Shown here: positions 5,542 through 11,241 of the stretch, in pieces | How positions within the stretch are numbered: the first letter of the stretch is position 1 | Layout: each line of letters begins with the position of its first letter | Assembly: GCA_007119405.1 (NCBI GenBank) | Contig: SKPT01000494.1 | Location: forward strand, 1 to 11,241 | Direction of reading: 5' to 3' | Length of the DNA stretch: 11,241 nucleotides | DNA from: Phycisphaeraceae bacterium | GTDB taxonomy: Bacteria; Planctomycetota; Phycisphaerae; Phycisphaerales; Phycisphaeraceae | The notes under the pieces: model-generated | Databases searched by the model: none | Seen by the model: only the letters and a program-made list of their open reading frames with translations | Told to the model about the DNA's origin: nothing | Program-made: the position numbers and the translations under genes

Positions 5542-6432
5542 ATGACGATATTCGAAGCGATATTGCTGGGCGTGATCCAGGGCGTGTTCATGTTCTTCCC
5601 CGTGAGCTCGACGAGCCACCTGGTGCTGGTCCAGCATTGGCTGATCGATCATCGCGGCTCGGCCCTGCCGGGGCCGGAGAGCGCCGAGATGGTGTTCTTC
5701 GACCTGCTGGTGCACGTCGGGACGCTGTTGTCGATCGCGGTGGTCTTCCGCAAGAGCCTGACGCGTTACCTCCTGGGGCTGCGCGACGACGTGGCGGCGT
5801 TCGTGTCGGGGCGGGGGCGCGGGCTCGCCGGCGGGGGGAGCCTTCTTCAACTGCGGCTGGCGCTGCTGGGCCTGTTCTCCGTGTTCGTCACCGGCGTGGT
5901 GGGCCTGGCGATGAAGGACGTGTTCCAGCAGGCGTTCGCGCATCCGCTGGCGGTCGCGGCGGCGCTGACGATCACCGGCGTGCTGCTCTATTTCACCGAT
6001 AGCGTCGGCCGGCGGCCGCGGGGCCTGAAGCAGTTGACCCTCTACGTCGCCCTGGTGATCGGCCTGGCCCAGGCGCTGGCCCTGGTGCCGGGCTTCTCAC
6101 GCTCGGGGCTGACGATCGCCTTTGCCCTGTTCGTCGGCCTGAAGCGGCGCTGGGCCGCGGAATACTCCTTCTTCATCGCCTTCCCCACGATCCTCGCGGC
6201 CACGGCCGTCGAGGGCCTGGGCCTGTGGCGCAGCGGCGAGCCGATGACCCTGACCCTCGCGCCCCTGCTGGTTGGAACACTGGTGGCCGCGGCCGTGGGA
6301 ATCCTGGCGCTCTACCTGGTGCTGCATCTTCTTTACCGGGCCCGGTTCCGGTACTTCGCATATTATGTCTGGGCCCTGGCGGCCGCGGTGGTGACGCTGA
6401 GCCTGCTGGGCTGGGACACCACGCTCGAATGA
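5542..6432 (+). CDS. uppP: Undecaprenyl-diphosphate phosphatase (BacA/UppP family)
   Basis: 296 residues, a multi-pass membrane protein of normal family length (E. coli about 273). The family removes one phosphate from undecaprenyl diphosphate to recycle the lipid carrier for peptidoglycan and other wall polymers, and overexpression gives bacitracin resistance. Motif 1 is 'GVIQGVFMFFPVSSTSHL' at 10-27; motif 2 is 'PGFSRSGLT' at 183-191 with R187. Aligned to E. coli UppP (E17, E21, S27, H30, R174), this protein has Q13, M17, S23, H26 and R187. The second acidic residue of the (E/Q)xxxE motif is therefore missing, and the usual Gly before the His is Ser25. The ATG at 5542 begins right at the family's N-terminus; GGAG lies rather far upstream. 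It could be an active lineage variant or a related lipid-phosphate enzyme. It is separated by 266 bases from the kinase gene, so probably a separate transcript. Confidence 0.88.
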   Translation: MTIFEAILLGVIQGVFMFFPVSSTSHLVLVQHWLIDHRGSALPGPESAEMVFFDLLVHVGTLLSIAVVFRKSLTRYLLGLRDDVAAFVSGRGRGLAGGGSLLQLRLALLGLFSVFVTGVVGLAMKDVFQQAFAHPLAVAAALTITGVLLYFTDSVGRRPRGLKQLTLYVALVIGLAQALALVPGFSRSGLTIAFALFVGLKRRWAAEYSFFIAFPTILAATAVEGLGLWRSGEPMTLTLAPLLVGTLVAAAVGILALYLVLHLLYRARFRYFAYYVWALAAAVVTLSLLGWDTTLE

Positions 6433-6441
6433 CCGCCCGCT

Positions 6442-6465
6442 GCCGGGATTGCCCCGGGTCCCGGC
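6442..6465 (+). terminator. Possible terminator hairpin after uppP
   Basis: GCCGGGA (6442-6448) and TCCCGGC (6459-6465) form a perfect 7-bp stem with a 10-base loop, starting 9 bases after the uppP stop. There is no T-run, so this is a weak call made on position and GC strength. Confidence 0.35.
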
Positions 6466-6562
6466 TCGGGGATCGTCCCATGGGCCGCCCCGGCATTTCA
6501 CCAAAGCGCGGTGCGAGTGTGGACCGGCGACGATTGGTGCATTTCATTTGCATCACTGGTGG

Positions 6563-6592
6563 TTGATCTGTTGGGGCGATGCCTAACATAAA
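6563..6592 (+). promoter_or_regulatory. Candidate promoter for the PAS histidine kinase
   Basis: TTGATC (6563-6568, 4/6) and CATAAA (6587-6592, 4/6) are 18 bases apart, in the most AT-rich part of the window (about 6530-6600) and about 107 bases before the kinase ATG. Just upstream, TGCATTTCATTTGCA (around 6538-6552) is a partly symmetric sequence that could be an operator. Apart from these and the hairpin at 6442, the gap 6433-6698 shows no gene. Confidence 0.4.
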
Positions 6593-6698
6593 GCTCTGCG
6601 TGAGGAATCGGAGCAAGTGGCGGCGGCTGCACGGGCGACGTGGTGCTTGCGGTGCCGTTTCGTGGAGGCATTCTGGTTCGGCGTAATTGGAGCTGGGC

Positions 6699-9600
6699 AT
6701 GAGCCAGGTATCCGGGTCAACCGCGAGGGACAACCATGGGCTCACACACCTGCCGTGGGTCCTGGAATCGATGGGCGAGGCGGTGCTGGTTCTCGACCCG
6801 CATTGGCGGGTGGTCTATGCGAACGCGGCGGCCGGGCGCCTGCTGCTCGATGCCACCGCGGACAACGGCCGACTGGAGCTGGCCGAGCCGGCGTCGCGGC
6901 ATCGGCTGGCCAAAGCGATGGCCGTGGACGAGGACGCGTTCGAGCTGCGGCTGCAAGGCCGCGGCCTGTGGCTCGAGCTGCGCACGCGACGCCAGGACAC
7001 GCACCTGGTCATCCTGGCACGCGACATCACCGCCCAGCGCCAGGCGCAGGCGGCGCTGGCCGAGAGCGAGCATCGCCGGCAGATCCTCTCGAACCTGACC
7101 AGCGACTACGCCGTCAGCTACCGCGTCGGCGACAACGGCGCGCTGGAGCTGGAGTGGCGCGTCGGCGACTTCGCAGGCGTCATCGGCCACCCCAGCGAGC
7201 AGGCGCCCGGCCTGGCGCAGATGATGCGCTTCGTCCACGACGACGACCGCGAGCAGATCAGCGCGGCGCTGCGCCGGCTGCTCGGCGGCGAGCCGATCCG
7301 CGACATGGAGCTGCGCGTCATCGATGCCCAGGGTCGACAGCGCTGGATCCGCATCAACGCCCGGCCGATCCGCGACGCGTCGGGGCGGGTCGTGCGCGTC
7401 GTCGGCGCCGTGCAGAACGTCACCGAGCGCAAGCGCATCGAGCAGGTGCTGCGCCAGAGCGAGTCGTGGTTCCGCCAGGCGGTCGAGGCGATGGCCGTGG
7501 GGGTGTACGTCACCGACCCCAGGGGACGCCTGCTGCGCTGCAACCAGCGCGCGTGCGAGATGTGGGGCCGAACCCCGCCGCTGCGCGACGACGCCCAGCG
7601 GTACTGCGGCTCCAGCCGGCTGCTCACGGCGATGGGCCGGGACCTGCCCCATGCCCGGTGCGCGATGGCGCACACGCTGCGCACCGGCGAGCCGGTGCAC
7701 AACAGCGAGCAGGTGATCGAGCGGCCGGACGGCTCACAGGTCACGGTGCTGGTCAACGCCTCGCCGGTGCGCGACGACCGCGGCCGGATGATCGGCGCGG
7801 TCAACTGCCTCGTCGACATCACGGAGCATCGCCGCGCCGAGCAGGCGCTGCGGCGCAGCGAGGCCCGGGAGCGGGCACGCGCCGCCGAGCTGACCGCGCT
7901 GATGGACTCGGTGCCCGCCGTGGTCTTCCTCTCGCACGACCCGCGCGGTGACCGGATCACCGGCAGCCGCGAGGCTTACGAGTTCCTGCGCGTGCCGCCA
8001 GGCGGGAACCTGTCACGCTCGGCGCCGGGGGCGGATCGGCCCCAGCACTTCCGCGTGTTCCAGAACGGACGCGAGACGCCGGGCGATCAGTTGCCCGTCC
8101 AGCGCGCCGCCCGCGGCCAATGGGTGCACAACGAGGAGCTCGAGGTGCGCTTCGCCGATGGCTCCGTACGCCACCTCGTCGGCAACGCCTGCCCCGTCAT
8201 GGACGAGCGCGGCGACGTGCGCGGTTCGTTGGCGGCGATGATCGACATCACCGACCGCAAGGCCGTCGAGCAGCAGCTTCGCGACAGCCAGCAACAACTC
8301 CGCATCACCCTCGAGGCCGCCCACGTCGGCACCTGGCAGTGGGATCTGCGGCGCAACGCCATCGAATGGTCCGCGAACATGGAGCCGATCCACGGCCTGG
8401 CGCCCGGCTCGTTCGACGGGCTCCTCGGAAGCTACATGGCGCGCGTGCATGCCGAGGATCGGCAGCCGGTGCGGCAGGCGATCAGGCGGGCCCTGGCGGG
8501 CCGGGACGAGTACCGGGTCGAGTACCGCTACCACCCGGACGATGGCTCGACCCTCTGGATGGAGAGCCGCGGCCGCGTGGTGCGCGACCAGCGCGGCGAG
8601 CCGGTGCGCGTCACCGGCGTCTGCATCAACACCACCGAGCGCAAGCGGGCGGAGCAGGCCCTGCGCGACAGCGAGCAGCGCTTCCGCGCGATCTTCCACG
8701 GCGCCCAGGACCCCGTCCTCGTCTACAGCGTCGACGAGCACGGCCAGCCCGGCGCGTTTCTCGAGGTCAACGACGCGGCGCTGGCGTTCTACGGCTACAG
8801 CGAGCGCCAGTTCCAGTCGATGACCGTTCGCGACCTGATCGTCTCCAGCCAGATCCTGGAGCACTTCCCCGACTACGTGCAGCGCCTGCGCCGCGGCGAG
8901 TCGGTGCTCGCCCAGTCGGCGCACCGCCGCCGCGACGGACGGACCGTGGACGTCGAGGCCCGCGCGCACCTGATCTCGCTCAACGGCGTCACCGCGATCC
9001 TGTCCGTGGTGCGCGACATCACGCACCACAAGCGCCAGCAGGAGCAACTGCTGAGCTTCAACGAGCTGCTCGAACGCGAGGTGCGCCACCGCACCGAGGA
9101 GCTCTCGCGCCGCGCCACGCAGCTCCAGGCCATGGCCAAGGAGCTCACCGACGCCGAGCAGCGCGAGCGGCGACGCCTGGCCCAGCTCCTGCACGACGAC
9201 CTCCAGCAACTGCTCGTCGCCGCCCGGCTGCGGCTCGCGGCGGCGCGCGGCAACGGCCAGGGCGACGTCGCCCAGACCATCGCCGAGGCGGAGCAGCTCA
9301 TCGGCCAGAGCATCGAGACGTCGCGCTCCCTGAGCACCGAGCTCACCCCGCCGGCGCTGCACGACCTGGGCCTGCCCGCAGCGCTGCGCTGGCTGGCGCG
9401 CTGGTGCCGGAAGCAGTGGCAGCTCGAGGTCGAGGCACACTGTGCCGACCAGGCGAACCCCGACGACGAGCAGGTGCGCGTGCTCATCTTCACCGCCGTA
9501 CGCGAGCTGCTGCTCAACGTCGTCAAGCACGCCCACGCCCGACGCGCCCAACTCACCCTGGACATCGAGCACGGCCAGCTCGCTTGCGTCGTCCAGGACC

Positions 9601-9770
9601 AGGGCGAGGGCTTCGACCCGGCCCAGGCCAGGCCGGCCGGCTCAGGCTTCGGGCTCTTCTCGATCCAGCAGCGCCTGGAGCTGCTCGGCGGGCAGGTCCA
9701 CGTCGACAGCGCCCCGGGCCGGGGTACACGGGTGCGCCTGACCGTGCCGATCGACAACGCCCAGGCATGA
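6699..9770 (+). CDS. Multi-PAS soluble sensor histidine kinase (NarL/HisKA_3 type)
   Basis: 1023 residues, no signal peptide and no membrane helix, so a cytoplasmic sensor. I chose the ATG at 6699 because GGAG sits 6 bases before it; an in-frame TTG at 6687 overlaps that site. Roughly six PAS domains follow: about 20-112, 123-250, 254-382, 393-527, 532-658 and 659-784, most closing with a D/N-x-T-E/D-R-K/R-type end and a helix like 'EQALRxSE'. After a coiled-coil linker (785-825) comes the HisKA_3-type dimerisation domain 'RRRLAQLLHDDLQQ' with phospho-acceptor H832. The HATPase_c domain follows: N-box N940 ('ELLLNVVKHA'), G1 box D967-Q-G-E-G971 and a second Gly box 'GSGFGLFSI'. All catalytic motifs are intact. 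Its partner should be a LuxR/NarL-type response regulator, but none is encoded here, so it is an orphan within this window. PAS 3 and 4 resemble variants seen in other large environmental kinases. Ligands are unknown; no heme-binding CxxCH is visible. Confidence 0.92.
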   Translation: MSQVSGSTARDNHGLTHLPWVLESMGEAVLVLDPHWRVVYANAAAGRLLLDATADNGRLELAEPASRHRLAKAMAVDEDAFELRLQGRGLWLELRTRRQDTHLVILARDITAQRQAQAALAESEHRRQILSNLTSDYAVSYRVGDNGALELEWRVGDFAGVIGHPSEQAPGLAQMMRFVHDDDREQISAALRRLLGGEPIRDMELRVIDAQGRQRWIRINARPIRDASGRVVRVVGAVQNVTERKRIEQVLRQSESWFRQAVEAMAVGVYVTDPRGRLLRCNQRACEMWGRTPPLRDDAQRYCGSSRLLTAMGRDLPHARCAMAHTLRTGEPVHNSEQVIERPDGSQVTVLVNASPVRDDRGRMIGAVNCLVDITEHRRAEQALRRSEARERARAAELTALMDSVPAVVFLSHDPRGDRITGSREAYEFLRVPPGGNLSRSAPGADRPQHFRVFQNGRETPGDQLPVQRAARGQWVHNEELEVRFADGSVRHLVGNACPVMDERGDVRGSLAAMIDITDRKAVEQQLRDSQQQLRITLEAAHVGTWQWDLRRNAIEWSANMEPIHGLAPGSFDGLLGSYMARVHAEDRQPVRQAIRRALAGRDEYRVEYRYHPDDGSTLWMESRGRVVRDQRGEPVRVTGVCINTTERKRAEQALRDSEQRFRAIFHGAQDPVLVYSVDEHGQPGAFLEVNDAALAFYGYSERQFQSMTVRDLIVSSQILEHFPDYVQRLRRGESVLAQSAHRRRDGRTVDVEARAHLISLNGVTAILSVVRDITHHKRQQEQLLSFNELLEREVRHRTEELSRRATQLQAMAKELTDAEQRERRRLAQLLHDDLQQLLVAARLRLAAARGNGQGDVAQTIAEAEQLIGQSIETSRSLSTELTPPALHDLGLPAALRWLARWCRKQWQLEVEAHCADQANPDDEQVRVLIFTAVRELLLNVVKHAHARRAQLTLDIEHGQLACVVQDQGEGFDPAQARPAGSGFGLFSIQQRLELLGGQVHVDSAPGRGTRVRLTVPIDNAQA

Positions 9771-9815
9771 GGATGCCCGTGTCAGGCGGCGATCAGTGCA
9801 CAGCGCGGCATCGTT

Positions 9816-9904
9816 GTAGGGTGGGTAGAGCGAAGCGAAACCCACCAGGTTTGTGAGGCTCTACGACGTTCGTGGTGGGTTTCGCTTCGCCTTACACACC
9901 CTGC
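9816..9904. repeat. Long inverted repeat (MITE/REP-like) between convergent genes
   Basis: The left arm at 9816-9847 and right arm at 9873-9904 (32 bases each) pair with few mismatches around a 25-base loop. Both contain GCGAAGCGAAACCCACCA or its complement, and start GTAGGGTGGG / GCAGGGTGTG. GTAGGGTGGG...CGAAGCGAA...CCCACC elements occur scattered in many unrelated bacterial genomes (recalled, not checked). It lies between the ends of the kinase (9770) and phosphorylase (9947) genes, and could serve as a two-way terminator. It carries no coding sequence. Confidence 0.65.
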
Positions 9905-9923
9905 CTCCACACCCGCGATTCAA

Positions 9924-9936
9924 ATGCGATCCGCAT
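9924..9936 (-). terminator. Small hairpin just after the phosphorylase stop
   Basis: ATGCG (9924-9928) and CGCAT (9932-9936) form a 5-bp palindrome with a 3-base loop, 10 bases beyond the TAG at 9947-9949 on the minus strand. It is short and lacks a T-run, so it is a weak terminator candidate beside the much stronger repeat at 9816-9904. Confidence 0.2.
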
Positions 9937-9946
9937 CACGCACGCT

Positions 9947-11241
9947 CTACGGCGCGGCCTGCTGCTCCTGGGCCGGCTCCGGCTCGGGGGCCGGCGGCTG
10001 GGCGTCGCTGCGCTCCCAGAGGATGAGCCCGGGCAGCGGCGGACGGTCAAGCAGCTCGCCCCCGGGAAGCACACGCACCGCAAAACCGTAGCGCCCGCTG
10101 TTGCCCGCTTCGATCTGCCCGGCGAAGCGGTGCCGGCCCTTGCCCAAACTGCGCTCATGCTTGAGGTCGACCGCCTTGCCCTCGCTCAGGCGGTCCTCGT
10201 TGTCGATCCGACCCGTGTAGACCTGCACGCGCACCTCCTCGGGCTTGAGCTCGCCCAGGTGCACGATCGCCTTGACGGGCAACTGCTCGCGCACGTTGAT
10301 CGCCTGCTGGACCGGCGCGTCGACGGACTCGACGCGCAGGCTGTCCCAGTGCTGACGCAGCCGGACCTTCTGCGCCGCCACGGCGACGGCCTTCTCCAGC
10401 TTGCCCGTGTTGAGCTGACGGGCCCGGGCCAGCGCCGGCAGGTAGAGCTGCTCGGTGTACTGCTGCAGCATGCGGTTGGTGTTGAACTCGGGCGCGAGCG
10501 TGGCGATGCAGCGCTTCATCCATTCGACCCACGTGCGCGGAATGCCCTGGGCGTCGCGCTCGTAAAAGAGCGGGATGATCTCACGCTCGAGCAGGTCATA
10601 CAGCGCCTGGCTCTCCAGCTCGTCCGCCAGCGCGGGGTTGGCGTACTCCTCGCCGCGGCCGATCGCCCAGCCCAGGTCGTTGCGGTAGGCCTCGTCCCAC
10701 CAGCCGTCGAGCACCGAGCAGTTCAGCACGCCGTTCAGCGCCGCCTTCATCCCGCTCGTGCCCGACGCCTCCATCCCCCGCCGCGGCGTGTTCAGCCACA
10801 GGTCGCAGCCCTGCACGAGATAGCGCGCGATGTTGATGTCATAGTTCTCCAGGAACACGATCTTGTGTCCCGCGGCCGAGTCCTGGGCGAACCTGACGAT
10901 GTGGCGGATCAGCTCCTTGCCCCCGCTGTCCGCCGGGTGCGCCTTGCCCGCGATCAGGAACTGGATCGGCCGCTCGGCGTCGGCCAGCAGCTTGACCAGC
11001 CGCTGCGGGTCGCGCAGGAACAGGTTGCCACGCTTGTACGTCGCGAACCGCCGGGCGAAGCCGATCGTCAGCGCGTTGGGGTTCAGCGCATCGATCGTCT
11101 CGCGGATGTGCTCCGGGTTCTTGCCCCGCGCCTCCAGTTGCCGCCGAAGCTGACGCCGCGCCCAGATCACCAGCTTCTGACGCCGCCGCTCATGCACCCG
11201 CCACAGCTCCTCGTCCGGAACCTCCTCCACCGCCTCCCACA
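9947..11241 (-). CDS. glgP: Alpha-glucan (glycogen/maltodextrin) phosphorylase, GT35, C-terminal part
   Basis: Partial gene: it enters from the right edge (minus strand) and ends at TAG 9947; 430 residues are visible. The frame is open to the edge, with 'WEAVEEVPDEELWRVHERRR' at the front, which belongs inside the protein, so no start lies here. The enzyme splits alpha-1,4-glucans with phosphate to give glucose-1-phosphate. Visible marks are 'GFARRFATYKR' (about 60-70 of the visible part), 'FLIAGKAHPAD', 'VFLENYDINIARYLVQGCDLWLNTP' and 'GMEASGTSGMKAALNG', whose lysine (codon 10745-10747) corresponds to the PLP-binding Lys of glycogen phosphorylase. The pattern fits the archaeal/Thermus-type subfamily rather than the long animal/E. 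coli type. A beta-rich C-terminal domain follows from about residue 320, and the protein ends in a low-complexity Pro/Ala/Glu/Gln tail of about 17 residues. It converges on the kinase gene. Confidence 0.92.
   Translation of the reverse strand, partial: WEAVEEVPDEELWRVHERRRQKLVIWARRQLRRQLEARGKNPEHIRETIDALNPNALTIGFARRFATYKRGNLFLRDPQRLVKLLADAERPIQFLIAGKAHPADSGGKELIRHIVRFAQDSAAGHKIVFLENYDINIARYLVQGCDLWLNTPRRGMEASGTSGMKAALNGVLNCSVLDGWWDEAYRNDLGWAIGRGEEYANPALADELESQALYDLLEREIIPLFYERDAQGIPRTWVEWMKRCIATLAPEFNTNRMLQQYTEQLYLPALARARQLNTGKLEKAVAVAAQKVRLRQHWDSLRVESVDAPVQQAINVREQLPVKAIVHLGELKPEEVRVQVYTGRIDNEDRLSEGKAVDLKHERSLGKGRHRFAGQIEAGNSGRYGFAVRVLPGGELLDRPPLPGLILWERSDAQPPAPEPEPAQEQQAAP

Noticed and set aside
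5257..5943. 228-residue minus-strand open frame across the palindromic gap and uppP
   Set aside because: It crosses non-coding hairpins and runs antisense to a clear uppP; low-complexity His/Gln/Arg composition.
6617..7951. 444-residue open frame overlapping the kinase in another frame
   Set aside because: Ala/Arg/Gly/Pro-rich with no recognisable domain; it is the shifted frame of the kinase gene.
8013..9572. 519-residue open frame on the minus strand within the kinase gene
   Set aside because: Antisense shadow caused by high GC; the plus strand encodes intact PAS and kinase motifs throughout.

Overview
The window reads as chromosomal DNA of a very GC-rich planctomycete, most likely from the class Phycisphaerae or a relative. 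The main clue is the plus-strand gene at 417-1997. It encodes an exported protein that ends in a dockerin-like double calcium loop followed by a PEP-CTERM sorting tail (VPEP, hydrophobic helix, RRR), a combination common in that group. The taxonomic call is inference; no rRNA or other marker gene is present.

Layout, left to right. (1) 1-305, minus: the 5' end of an acetyl-xylan-esterase (AXE1)-like hydrolase, cut by the window edge. (2) 417-1997, plus: a secreted protein with two DTGA aspartyl-protease (retropepsin-like) motifs, a dockerin pair and PEP-CTERM. (3) A convergent gap with a perfect 11-bp hairpin. (4) 2168-3645, minus: a two-gene ABC transporter operon of the FetAB (YbbL/YbbM, UPF0014) type with a 4-base stop/start overlap. 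(5) 3707-5101, plus: a class II CPD photolyase, divergent from fetAB. (6) 5102-5541: a 440-base gene-free stretch packed with palindromes, including a 167-bp MITE-like element whose left end contains the photolyase stop codon. (7) 5542-6432, plus: a BacA-type undecaprenyl-diphosphate phosphatase. (8) 6699-9770, plus: a 1023-residue soluble histidine kinase with about six PAS domains. (9) A large inverted repeat in a convergent gap. (10) 9947-11241, minus: the C-terminal half of an alpha-glucan (GT35) phosphorylase running off the right edge.

The genes do not form one obvious pathway. fetAB and the photolyase share a short divergent control region and both relate to oxidative or light stress, but that link is inference. 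The rest is a mix of envelope lipid recycling, sensing, glycogen breakdown and polysaccharide or protein turnover.

I found no CRISPR array, tRNA, rRNA, transposase or phage gene, and no clear new multi-gene system. The points most worth a second look are: the two-lobed DTGA protein fused to dockerin and PEP-CTERM; a family of dispersed stem-loops with conserved ends but different, still-paired arms; the 167-bp palindromic element overlapping the photolyase stop; a phosphatase lacking the second acidic residue of its (E/Q)xxxE motif; and a photolyase with Phe in place of one Trp of the electron-transfer chain.
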